Shown: positions 34,201 to 41,884 of the stretch, piece by piece
Layout: each line of letters opens with the position of its first letter
Position numbering within the stretch: the stretch's first letter is position 1
Notes under the pieces: generated by a model
What the model saw: the letters and a program-made list of their open reading frames with translations, nothing else
What the model was told of the DNA's origin: nothing
Database searches by the model: none
Origin: Candidatus Gastranaerophilales bacterium
Lineage (GTDB): Bacteria > Cyanobacteriota > Vampirovibrionia > Gastranaerophilales > Gastranaerophilaceae
NCBI GenBank assembly: GCA_944325895.1
Contig: CALVCA010000001.1
Coordinates: 1-64,000, forward strand
DNA: 64,000 bases
Direction of reading: 5' to 3'
Position numbers and translations under genes: made by a program

Positions 34201-35616
34201 ATGCAAAAATATGAAACTGCCTTTGGCAAAAATGATATACGAGGAATTTATAAAGAAGATATAACCGAAGAACTGTATTTTAATATAGGCATAGGTTTTG
34301 TAAAATGGCTTAAATTAAAAACTAAAAAAGACACTATAAAACTTACGGTATGTCGTGATGCACGATTACATTCAAAAAGTCTGACAGAAGCATTAATTTC
34401 AGGATTGATATTTGCCGGAGCCAAAGTAATTGATCTTGGCCTGGCTCCCACACCAATAGGATATTATTCTGATGTTACTATGGCTGATGTTACGTCGGCA
34501 ATGATTGTTACGGCAAGCCATAATCCTCCGCAATACAATGGTTTAAAAATGACTTTTGAGCATCAAACACTTAATGAATCGCAAATAAAAGAAGTTAAAG
34601 AACTTACATTTAAACACTGGACTGATGAAGTAAAGAATTTTAATACAGAGCAGCATTTTAATATAATACCTGATTATATTAAAGATATGAAAACCCGTTT
34701 TAAAGAAATAGGCAAAGGGATTAAAGTTGTTGTTGACAGTGCAAATGCCACAGGAGGGCTTGTAGGGCCCGAATTATACAGACAATTAGGATGTGAAGTC
34801 ATTGAATTATTTTCAGAGCCGGACGGAACATTTCCGAACCACCACCCGAACCCGAGTGACCTAAAAACTCTAAAAACACTTGAAGAAACTGTTATTGAGA
34901 ACAAAGCAGATATAGGAATAGCCTTTGACGGTGACAGCGACAGAATAGGCATTGTTGATACGGAAGGTAACCCCCTGACCGGTGACAAACTTCTTTTAAT
35001 TTATGCCATGGATTTAATAAAAAATACTGACTCTAAACCGACAATTGTATCAGAAGTAAAATGTTCGCAAGTTTTATTTGATACGATTAATAAAACCGGA
35101 GCAAAAGCAGTTATGTGTAAAACCGGACACGGCTACGTAAAAGAAAAAATGAAAGAAACAGGGGCAATACTGGCAGGCGAAATGAGCGGACACACCTTTT
35201 TTAAAGACCGTTACTACGGTTATGATGATGCGATTTATGCAGGCTGCAGAATTATTGAAATAATAGCTAAAAATAAAAACGAAAATCAGAATTTTAAAAT
35301 ACAGGATTTATTAAAGCCGTTTGATGCGGTATTTACATCAAATGAAGTTCGTTTTCCATGTAAAAATGAGCTAAAGAAACCGGTTTTGGAAAAATTAAAA
35401 GACTATGTAAATAAAAATATGTTCGGAATTGAAATTAAAGATATTGTGACGCTTGATGGTATGCGGATTGTTTTTGACGGCGGTTTTGCTTTGATAAGAC
35501 AAAGCAATACGGAACCCGTATTTACATTAAGGTTTGAAGCAAAAACAAAAGAAGAATGTGAACATATTCAAAAATGCATGCTCGATAAATTGTCGGAAAT
35601 TATTGAAAACTGCTAG
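34201..35616 (+). CDS. Phosphomannomutase/phosphoglucomutase
   Basis: 471 residues with GGAGAG upstream. GKNDIRGIY at the N-terminus, TASHNPPQYNGLKM (active-site phosphoserine), AFDGDSDRIGIVD (metal-binding DGDGD-type loop), GEMSGHTFF (sugar binding) and RQSNTEPVFTLRFEA (phosphate binding) are the four alpha-D-phosphohexomutase signatures. It interconverts hexose-6-P and hexose-1-P for nucleotide-sugar and polysaccharide synthesis. Metal loop has Ser (DGDSD) in place of the usual Gly/Cys, a common variant. Confidence 0.93.
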   Translation: MQKYETAFGKNDIRGIYKEDITEELYFNIGIGFVKWLKLKTKKDTIKLTVCRDARLHSKSLTEALISGLIFAGAKVIDLGLAPTPIGYYSDVTMADVTSAMIVTASHNPPQYNGLKMTFEHQTLNESQIKEVKELTFKHWTDEVKNFNTEQHFNIIPDYIKDMKTRFKEIGKGIKVVVDSANATGGLVGPELYRQLGCEVIELFSEPDGTFPNHHPNPSDLKTLKTLEETVIENKADIGIAFDGDSDRIGIVDTEGNPLTGDKLLLIYAMDLIKNTDSKPTIVSEVKCSQVLFDTINKTGAKAVMCKTGHGYVKEKMKETGAILAGEMSGHTFFKDRYYGYDDAIYAGCRIIEIIAKNKNENQNFKIQDLLKPFDAVFTSNEVRFPCKNELKKPVLEKLKDYVNKNMFGIEIKDIVTLDGMRIVFDGGFALIRQSNTEPVFTLRFEAKTKEECEHIQKCMLDKLSEIIENC

Positions 35617-35638
35617 CAAATTTAATTTTTATATGTTT

Positions 35639-35660
35639 TATATCTCCTAAAGGAGATATA
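35639..35660 (+). promoter_or_regulatory. Perfect hairpin occluding the ribosome binding site
   Basis: TATATCTCC and GGAGATATA form a 9-bp stem with a TAAA loop. The 3' arm contains the AGGAG Shine-Dalgarno, and the ATG begins at the next base (35661). Such a fold would hide the ribosome site unless melted. There is no U-tract, so it is not a typical terminator of the upstream mutase gene. Confidence 0.6.
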
Positions 35661-36206
35661 ATGACAAATAATATCAGTTTTACAGGAATATACAAGTTAC
35701 CCTTTAATGAAAAAAATCTTAAAGAAGTCAGCCAATATGTAATTCCTATGTATAAATACTTAAGACGTGATGCTGCAGTATTATTTCCGGGTGAAACACC
35801 AAACAAATGCGTAATAGATGAATGTCTGAAACAACTGGCTGAAAAATCCGGAGGTTCAAAAGAATGGCTGATTATGAATGCAAAAAATCATAATTTAAAT
35901 GTTGATTTATTTGAAAATAATGTATTTCACGTTATTTCGGGCGAATCCGATATTTTACAATATACTGATTATCTCAAAAAAAGATTAAACAAAAAATTAA
36001 CTCTTCAAGAAAAAATAAAAAAATTGTTTTCTAAAAAAGAAAAATACGATATCAGAAAAGAACTTCCGGATCATTTAAATGTATTACGGCATCTTTTAAA
36101 TACACTTAAAAAAGAAAATGACGATTTTGCCGAATTTGCAAAAGGTAAAATTATTGAAGCAAATGATTCAAAAGAACTTTTGCAACGTATGTTGTGTGAA
36201 AGGTAA
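35661..36206 (+). CDS. Tagged lineage-specific protein, first of a paralogue pair
   Basis: 181 residues. The N-terminus NNISFTGIYKLPFNEKN carries the F-x-G-I-Y tag. The body shares an order of motifs with its downstream neighbour: FPGETPN, WLIMNAKNHNLNVDLFENNVFHVISGE, a Lys-rich KKLFSKK linker and ELPDHLNVLRHLLNTLKKEN. No signal peptide, membrane helix or catalytic motif is visible. The start is set by AGGAG inside a hairpin. Three nt separate it from the next gene. Function unknown. Confidence 0.75.
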   Translation: MTNNISFTGIYKLPFNEKNLKEVSQYVIPMYKYLRRDAAVLFPGETPNKCVIDECLKQLAEKSGGSKEWLIMNAKNHNLNVDLFENNVFHVISGESDILQYTDYLKKRLNKKLTLQEKIKKLFSKKEKYDIRKELPDHLNVLRHLLNTLKKENDDFAEFAKGKIIEANDSKELLQRMLCER

Positions 36207-36209
36207 GTC

Positions 36210-36758
36210 ATGGATTGTAATATAAACTTTAAAGGTATATACAGAATACCTTACTCTGAGTCTAATTTTAGCATAATAAAAAATACAATAGATCCGCTTT
36301 ATAAAAAAAGAAGCGGGCAAAACTTATTTATTTTTCACGGTTCAAATCCTGGAACAAAGCTGATCTGCAATAATCTTAAAGAACGATTAAACAGATTAAA
36401 CTATTCAAAAAATTGGCTTGTTGAAAATGCATCAAGATATAATTTAGATGTAGAAGAATTATTCAAAGGAGATATCTACGTATTTTCCGGAAACAGAGAT
36501 TTAAAAGCATTTGTTGATTATTACAAAAAGCTTCAAATGAAAAAACCTTGGAACAAGATAAAAAAACTGTTTACTCTACGTGATAAAACCCGAAAACAGT
36601 TACCGGAACACCTTAAACCCGTATATGATTTAATAAAATACAATCAAAAAGAAAATAACGTATATGAACAATTTTTAAAAGACAAACTTGTCTGCGATAT
36701 TCAAAGATTAAGCGATTTGTTAACAATGCTTAAAGTTGAAACAACATATTTGCAGTAA
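36210..36758 (+). CDS. Tagged lineage-specific protein, second of a paralogue pair
   Basis: 182 residues. It starts CNINFKGIYRIPYSESN, parallel to the neighbour, and keeps FHGSNPG, WLVENASRYNLDVEELFKGDIYVFSGN, KKLFTLRDK and QLPEHLKPVYDLIKYNQKEN in the same order, so the pair arose by tandem duplication. The repeated WLxxNAxxxNLdVexlF...VxSG core may be a ligand- or partner-binding unit. GTAAGT precedes the ATG, a weak site, suggesting coupling to the first gene. Confidence 0.75.
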   Translation: MDCNINFKGIYRIPYSESNFSIIKNTIDPLYKKRSGQNLFIFHGSNPGTKLICNNLKERLNRLNYSKNWLVENASRYNLDVEELFKGDIYVFSGNRDLKAFVDYYKKLQMKKPWNKIKKLFTLRDKTRKQLPEHLKPVYDLIKYNQKENNVYEQFLKDKLVCDIQRLSDLLTMLKVETTYLQ

Positions 36759-36762
36759 ATAG

Positions 36763-36791
36763 TTGCAATTTAATTATTTTTATGATATTTT
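36763..36791 (+). promoter_or_regulatory. Putative promoter of the rpsE operon
   Basis: TTGCAA (36763-36768), 17-nt spacer, TATTTT (36786-36791), starting a few bases after the upstream stop. It would give a leader of about 105 nt. Confidence 0.5.
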
Positions 36792-36814
36792 TATAAATGT
36801 CAGAAAAGTTACTC

Positions 36815-36862
36815 ACGAATATTTTATCAATAGCTAATTATAGCTTTTTTTGATGTATTCGT
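36815..36862 (+). promoter_or_regulatory. Possible attenuator in the rpsE leader
   Basis: Outer arms ACGAATA/TATTCGT (36815-36821, 36856-36862) and ATCAA/TTGAT enclose a small hairpin AGCTA-ATTA-TAGCT (36832-36845) followed by T6. The small hairpin could terminate and the larger fold could prevent it, or it simply ends the upstream gene pair. Confidence 0.35.
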
Positions 36863-36901
36863 TACCCGATATTTACACAAAATTATGAAAGGTAAAAATC
36901 A

Positions 36902-37546
36902 ATGGATTTAGAAAACAAAGAAGAAATTACTGTTGACGAAACAGCGGTTGAAGAAGTAACTGCAGAAACACCTGCAGCAGAAGAAGAAATTCCCGCAGAA
37001 AAGCAGTCAAAACGCAGATCAAGAAGCAGCAAAAAACAAAGAATAGAAACAGTAGAAGAAAAACCGCACAGTGAATGGACAGAACAGGTTGTACAAATCA
37101 ATCGTGTTACAAAAGTCGTAAAAGGCGGTAAAAAATTAAGTTTCCGTGCAATCGTTATTGTCGGTAATAAAAAAGGACAAGTAGGCATAGGTTGTGCAAA
37201 GGCTGCAGAAGTAATTATAGCAATTCAAAAAGCTATTGCGGACGGAAGAAAAAATGTTATTACGGTTCCGATATTCAAAACAACGATTCCGCATCCGATA
37301 ACAGGAAAATCAGGAGCCGGTGCAGTAATGCTCAGACCAGCTTCACAAGGTACAGGTATTATTGCCGGCGGTGCAGTCAGACCTGTATTAGAATTAGCAG
37401 GTATTGAAAACATTTTGGCAAAATCATTAGGTTCAAAATCGCCTTTAAATGCTGCATATGCAACAATTAACGCATTAAAAGCATTGACACCGTTTAATGA
37501 AGTTGCTAAAAAACGCGGCTTAACAATGGCTGAATTATTAAATTAA
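36902..37546 (+). CDS. rpsE: 30S ribosomal protein S5 with an acidic N-terminal extension
   Basis: 214 residues; GAAAGG upstream. The S5 core starts near residue 58: [39 protein letters not shown], then [42 protein letters not shown]5 helps decoding accuracy on the 30S body. Residues 1-45 are a Glu/Ala/Thr-rich then Lys/Arg-rich extension ([23 protein letters not shown]) not present in E. coli S5. It opens the cluster S5-L30-L15-SecY; rplR and rplF, normally upstream, are absent. Confidence 0.96.
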   Translation: MDLENKEEITVDETAVEEVTAETPAAEEEIPAEKQSKRRSRSSKKQRIETVEEKPHSEWTEQVVQINRVTKVVKGGKKLSFRAIVIVGNKKGQVGIGCAKAAEVIIAIQKAIADGRKNVITVPIFKTTIPHPITGKSGAGAVMLRPASQGTGIIAGGAVRPVLELAGIENILAKSLGSKSPLNAAYATINALKALTPFNEVAKKRGLTMAELLN

Positions 37547-37587
37547 TTGGTTGGATAATTGACGAGAAATAATAAAAGGATAAAATT

Positions 37588-37779
37588 ATGGCAAAAACAA
37601 AATCAAATACAATTAAAATTAAGCTCAAAAAGAGTTTAATAGGTGCTTCGGAAGCACAACGTAAAGTAGTTGCCGGACTTGGTTTATCAAAAAAAGATCA
37701 GGTTGTAGAGCACGCACAAACACCGACAATAATGGGAATGGTAAACAAAGTTTCTCATTTATTGGAAGTAACAGAATAA
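37588..37779 (+). CDS. rpmD: 50S ribosomal protein L30
   Basis: 63 residues with AAAGGA upstream. TIKIKLKKSLIGASEAQRKVVAGLGLSKKDQVVEH and TIMGMVNKVSHLLEV fit the small uL30 family. It sits in the standard spc-operon place between S5 and L15. Photosynthetic cyanobacteria and plastids generally lack this protein, as I recall, so its presence separates this genome from them. Confidence 0.94.
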   Translation: MAKTKSNTIKIKLKKSLIGASEAQRKVVAGLGLSKKDQVVEHAQTPTIMGMVNKVSHLLEVTE

Positions 37780-37851
37780 GTACTGACTGCGTACAGTTAC
37801 TAGTGTAACGACAGTGAAAAGCGAGCGGTCAAACAAAAGAGGAAAAATAAA

Positions 37852-38301
37852 ATGACAAATATTACGTTAGAAGATTTAAGACCACAAGAAGGTTCAACAC
37901 ACAGAACAAAACGAGTAGGCAGAGGCAGATCATCAGGCAGAGGTAAAACATCTTGTCGTGGTCATAACGGTGAAGGACAGCGTTCCGGCAGCAGCTCTAA
38001 AAGAGGGTTTGAAGGCGGACAAATGCCTGCTTACAGAAGACTTCCCAAATTAAAAGGATTTCAGGTAATAAATAAACTTAATTATGCTGAAATCAATGTA
38101 GGAAGAATTGAACAGTTAGGTATGAAAGAAATTTCATTGGAAACATTAAAAGAAGCTAAAAAAGTTCATCCGTCATCAGATGGTTTGAGAATTTTAGGCA
38201 ACGGAGAAATCAAAAAAGCTGTAACGGTTAAAGCAAGCTACGTAACTCCGTCAGCAAAAGAAAAAATCGAAGCAGCAGGCGGAAAGGTTGAGTTAGTATA
38301 A
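37852..38301 (+). CDS. rplO: 50S ribosomal protein L15
   Basis: 149 residues; GAGGAAA upstream. LEDLRPQEGSTHRTKRVGRGRSSGRGKTSCRGHNGEGQRSG, then GFEGGQMPAYRRLPKLKGF, are the basic Gly/Arg-rich L15 N-terminus that threads the 23S rRNA. Its stop shares one base with the secY start (TAATG). Confidence 0.97.
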   Translation: MTNITLEDLRPQEGSTHRTKRVGRGRSSGRGKTSCRGHNGEGQRSGSSSKRGFEGGQMPAYRRLPKLKGFQVINKLNYAEINVGRIEQLGMKEISLETLKEAKKVHPSSDGLRILGNGEIKKAVTVKASYVTPSAKEKIEAAGGKVELV

Positions 38302-39641
38302 TGGCACAAGGAATAAAAATGCCGACAACTGAAGATTTAATGTCAATGTGGCAGGCATCGGGCTTAAAGCAAAAAATCATTTTTACGTTTATAATGATTG
38401 CAGCTTTCAGACTTGGTGTACAAATGCCGTTATTTGGCATAAATAATCAGGTATTTGCAAACATTGCACAAGGAAATAACATTATAGGATTTTTGGATTT
38501 ATTTTCAGGCGGTGCTTTGGGAACTGTATCAATCTTTGCATTGGGTATAGGACCTTTTATTACAGCATCAATTATAGTACAACTGCTGTCAGTTGTTATA
38601 CCTTCGCTTGAAAAATTACAAAAAGAAGAAGGTGAAGCCGGCAGAAGAAAATTATCGCAATATACACGTGTTTTCACTGTAATATTAGCGGTATTTCAGT
38701 CCCTTATCTTCATGTTATATCTGCACCATTTGCCGGGTGCGGTATTACCTAATTTAAATCCAATGATGTTTTTCATAAGCTCAGTTGTCGTTTTAACAGC
38801 AGGATCTGTTTTAGTTATGTGGTTGTCAGAACTTATAACGGAAAAAGGTATCGGAAACGGAGGTTCCTTGATAATCTTTGTAGGTATACTGTCAGGTATA
38901 CCTGTATATGCGTCTAGAACAACTCAAATGGTAGCTAACAGTCCTTCATTGCAGTTCGGCTTATTTATGTTACTGGCAATATTTTTTGCGGCAATGGTAT
39001 TTATTGTTATAATGCAGGAAGCTGTAAGAAAAGTTGTCATAGTAAATCCGAAAAGACAAGTAGGTAATAAAGTTTATGGCGGAATGAATTCATTTATACC
39101 GTTTAAGCTTAATCCCGGCGGTGTTATGCCTATCATTTTTGCAATTGCTATATTATTGTTCCCGTCAACAATCTTGTCATTAGTCGGGCAAGCAAATTTC
39201 AAATCTTATGCAATGAAAAACTTTGTTATGTCATTAAACCACTGGCTAAGTCCTGACGGAATAACATATTATATCTTATATTTTGCATTAATAGTTGCAC
39301 TAACATTTTTCTATGCATCAATTATGCCTAATATGCAGCCTAAAGATATAGCTGATAACTTAAAAAAATACGGTTCGTCAATTCCGGGGATTAAACCCGG
39401 CAAACCAACTGCGGAAGCTCTTGATAAAATTTTAACAAAAACAACATTTATCGGAGCTATGGGGCTTGGCATTATTGCTCTTGTACCTTCACTTGCAAGT
39501 TATGTTACAAACATTAAAACTCTGCAAGGTATTGGAGCTACTTCGTTAATAATTATGGTAGGTGTTGCACTTGATTTGATTAATCAGGTTCGTACGCACC
39601 TTTTGGCTAGAAATTACGAATCTTTCTTGAAAGAAAAGTAA
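38301..39641 (+). CDS. secY: SecY preprotein translocase channel subunit
   Basis: 446 residues with ten membrane helices. FTFIMIAAFRLGVQMPLFGI, DLFSGGALGTVSIFALGIGPFITASIIVQLL (plug and pore region), LEKLQKEEGEAGRRKLSQYTR, the FMLYLH segment, and the C-terminal KKYGSSIPGIKPGKPT loop that contacts SecA and ribosomes are all present. It forms the Sec translocon with SecE/G. It is last in the cluster; adk, map and infA, often next, do not follow, and a strong terminator does. Confidence 0.97.
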   Translation: MAQGIKMPTTEDLMSMWQASGLKQKIIFTFIMIAAFRLGVQMPLFGINNQVFANIAQGNNIIGFLDLFSGGALGTVSIFALGIGPFITASIIVQLLSVVIPSLEKLQKEEGEAGRRKLSQYTRVFTVILAVFQSLIFMLYLHHLPGAVLPNLNPMMFFISSVVVLTAGSVLVMWLSELITEKGIGNGGSLIIFVGILSGIPVYASRTTQMVANSPSLQFGLFMLLAIFFAAMVFIVIMQEAVRKVVIVNPKRQVGNKVYGGMNSFIPFKLNPGGVMPIIFAIAILLFPSTILSLVGQANFKSYAMKNFVMSLNHWLSPDGITYYILYFALIVALTFFYASIMPNMQPKDIADNLKKYGSSIPGIKPGKPTAEALDKILTKTTFIGAMGLGIIALVPSLASYVTNIKTLQGIGATSLIIMVGVALDLINQVRTHLLARNYESFLKEK

Positions 39642-39659
39642 TTTTTTCACCATTATAAA

Positions 39660-39687
39660 AATAGCTCCCCAAAAGGAGCTATTTTTT
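39660..39687 (+). terminator. Terminator of the rpsE-secY operon
   Basis: AATAGCTCC/GGAGCTATT stem (39660-39668, 39675-39683) and a T6 run. Confidence 0.9.
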
Positions 39688-39781
39688 ATTACAAAATAAT
39701 AAGCAATTCAGACAATGAATAATAAATAATGTATTGTATGATAAGTATGTAAATCCTCAACTCTTCTGATTGCTCAGCATT

Positions 39782-39807
39782 GCCTCTCATATGAGAGGCT
39801 TTTTTTG
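39782..39807 (+). terminator. Second, unassigned terminator downstream of secY
   Basis: GCCTCTCAT/ATGAGAGGC is a 9-bp perfect palindrome followed by T8. It lies 120 nt beyond the first terminator with no reading frame between. It may end a small RNA from 39690-39807 or be a fail-safe site. No convincing promoter was found for a small RNA. Confidence 0.75.
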
Positions 39808-39815
39808 TAAAGTTG

Positions 39816-39844
39816 CTGACAAATTTAAAAAAATAAAGTATAAT
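39816..39844 (+). promoter_or_regulatory. Promoter of the PilZ operon
   Basis: CTGACA (39816-39821), 17-nt spacer, TATAAT (39839-39844), 22 nt before the start codon. Confidence 0.7.
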
Positions 39845-39866
39845 AAATGCATAGAAAGGGTAAAAA

Positions 39867-40454
39867 ATGAGAGAATTAATATCAAAAGATTTAAGAGTAA
39901 CAATAGTACCGCATGATTTTAAATTTGCTAACAAAGGCACTATATGCGAGGTTGCACCGGATTATTTTATGCTTGAGCTGGATAATGAGCCCGATGGAAT
40001 TTTGCGAAGCAATTATTGCGAATTTTACACACAAACGCAATACGGCATGCTCTATTTTAATTCATATGCTAAAGAAATAAATGAAAAAACTTTAAAAATT
40101 GCAAGTCCGGCAAAACATAAATTTTTACAAAGACGTCAATATACACGTATTAAATATGTAATGGATTTGGATTTATTTGAAGGTGAAAGACCGCTTAAAA
40201 TTACAGTTCTTGACATTTCAGCAGGCGGTATGAAGTTTACGACTAAAGAAAATATTAATATTGAATCAAGATATAAAATCACTTTACCGCTTTCTGAAGA
40301 ACAAAATATAGAATGTACATTTTTGCCAATACGTATTGAAAAGAATAATAACGGCTATACAATTTCCGGACGATATGAATTTAATTCAAACCTTGACAAA
40401 ATGACGGTTATTCAATATTGTGCAAAAAGAAATATAGAAATAAAAAATAAATAA
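39867..40454 (+). CDS. PilZ-domain c-di-GMP effector (YcgR-like)
   Basis: 195 residues with AAAGGG upstream. The N-terminal half is a YcgR-N-like beta domain. QRRQYTRIKY (around residue 91) is the RxxxR part and VLDISAGGMKFT the D/NxSxxG part of the PilZ motif that wraps c-di-GMP. Such proteins control motility, pili or exopolysaccharide. No diguanylate cyclase is in the window. Its stop shares a base with the next start (TAATG). Confidence 0.88.
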   Translation: MRELISKDLRVTIVPHDFKFANKGTICEVAPDYFMLELDNEPDGILRSNYCEFYTQTQYGMLYFNSYAKEINEKTLKIASPAKHKFLQRRQYTRIKYVMDLDLFEGERPLKITVLDISAGGMKFTTKENINIESRYKITLPLSEEQNIECTFLPIRIEKNNNGYTISGRYEFNSNLDKMTVIQYCAKRNIEIKNK

Positions 40455-41503
40455 TGAGTTTGGTAAAATTATTAAAGAAAAAAAATAAAAAATTATTATT
40501 TACAACGCCAAGCCATGCTCAAAAATTTTGTTTGTATAAGCCGTTAAAAGATTTATACAAAATTGATATTTCGGAAACGGATACACATAATCCGCAAAAA
40601 GCACTGAATAAAGCTGAAGAACGTGCAAAAAAAATATATAAAACCGTTTCGACCTCATTTTTGACAAACGGTTCAACAAGCGGAATTATTGCAGCAGTTT
40701 TATGCTGCACAATGCCGGGTGATAAAGTTTTATTATGGCAAAACTCCCATCCATGCCATTTGAATGCGGTAAGATTGGCAGGAGCAGTACCGGTATTTTA
40801 CGATATTAAGACAGACCCTGTTTGGGGAGTTCCGTTAAAAACAGATGCTGATTTAATAGAAGAATATATACAAAGCCGGGAAATTAAAGCCGTAATAATA
40901 ACGTCACCAACATATGAGGGCATCGTATCCGATGTCCGGGCAATTAAAAAAACATGTGAAAAATACGGTACATACTTAATAGTTGATGAAGCTCACGGTG
41001 CATTGTATCCATTTTCTGAAAGATTACCGGAAAGTTCAGTAAATATTGCGGATTTTACAGTCCAATCACTGCACAAAACAGCAGGCGGGTTAAACCCGAC
41101 GGCCCTGCTGCATTCAATGTGCAACTTGAACATAAAAAAGGCTCTTAATATGATTAATACAACTTCGCCTTCATATCCTCTTTTAGCCTCAATCGAAGCT
41201 AATATTGATTATCTTAACAGCTGGTGGGGCAGACGTAAACTTGATCAGCTTATAGATGAATTGGAAATTTTGCGTGATGAATGTGAAAATTGTGATTTTT
41301 ACGGTGATGATATAACTAAAATACTTGTAAAAATTCAGGGTTTAAACGGCAATGAGCTTTCCGAAATTTTGTTTGACGACTACGGTATTGAAGATGAAAA
41401 AACTAATGAAAAATCTACAATGCTGCTTTGCGGAATAGGAACTGACAAAAAGAAATTAAAAATATTAAAAAATGCATTAAAATCAATCAGCACAGATGTT
41501 TAA
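40454..41503 (+). CDS. Short Orn/Lys/Arg decarboxylase-like PLP protein
   Basis: 349 residues. It matches the PLP domain of basic amino-acid decarboxylases: TTPSHAQ at the start, FLTNGSTSGIIAAVLCCTMPGDKVL, ITSPTYEGIVSDV, LIVDEAHGALYPF and the Schiff-base Lys in VQSLHKTAGGLNPTALLH. The C-terminal domain of full enzymes (450-750 residues) is reduced to a short remnant. It may still decarboxylate arginine, lysine or ornithine to a polyamine, or have another role. Co-translated with the PilZ gene. Confidence 0.82.
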   Translation: MSLVKLLKKKNKKLLFTTPSHAQKFCLYKPLKDLYKIDISETDTHNPQKALNKAEERAKKIYKTVSTSFLTNGSTSGIIAAVLCCTMPGDKVLLWQNSHPCHLNAVRLAGAVPVFYDIKTDPVWGVPLKTDADLIEEYIQSREIKAVIITSPTYEGIVSDVRAIKKTCEKYGTYLIVDEAHGALYPFSERLPESSVNIADFTVQSLHKTAGGLNPTALLHSMCNLNIKKALNMINTTSPSYPLLASIEANIDYLNSWWGRRKLDQLIDELEILRDECENCDFYGDDITKILVKIQGLNGNELSEILFDDYGIEDEKTNEKSTMLLCGIGTDKKKLKILKNALKSISTDV

Positions 41504-41599
41504 GGACTTTCTTTATAAAGATATAAAGATTATGTAAGGAAATCAAAGTTGAAACAAATTTTGAATTATAATAATAACATAAGGAACATGGAGAAAGTT

Positions 41600-41884
41600 A
41601 TGCAAACAGTTGATGAAATTTTAAACAAATTAGAAAATGCTGATAATTCAACAAAAAACGAAATTGAAAACATATTGGTAAACATAGGGAAAAATGCAGT
41701 ACCGCAATTAGTTGATCAATTACAGGTTGTACGTGGTATAAAAAGAGGTGTTGTTGCAATGACACTGATTAGAATCGGCGATGCTGCTGTTGATTATTTA
41801 AAGAAAGCTGCAAACGGAAACAAAGATTTTGAATGGATTGCGGAATATTTAATTCGTGAAATAAAAGGCACAATTGCAGCATAA
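41600..41884 (+). CDS. Small HEAT-repeat-like helical protein
   Basis: 94 residues from ATG 41600, with GGAGAAAG upstream; in-frame ATG 41588 and TTG 41549 are alternatives with poorer sites. IENILVNIGKNAVPQLVDQLQ...RGVVAMTLIRIGDAAVDYLKKAA consists of two alpha-helical hairpins in the HEAT/PBS-lyase style with IG-A-V-LI spacing. Likely a protein-binding scaffold. Directly abuts the patatin gene (no gap), so the two are co-expressed. Confidence 0.78.
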   Translation: MQTVDEILNKLENADNSTKNEIENILVNIGKNAVPQLVDQLQVVRGIKRGVVAMTLIRIGDAAVDYLKKAANGNKDFEWIAEYLIREIKGTIAA

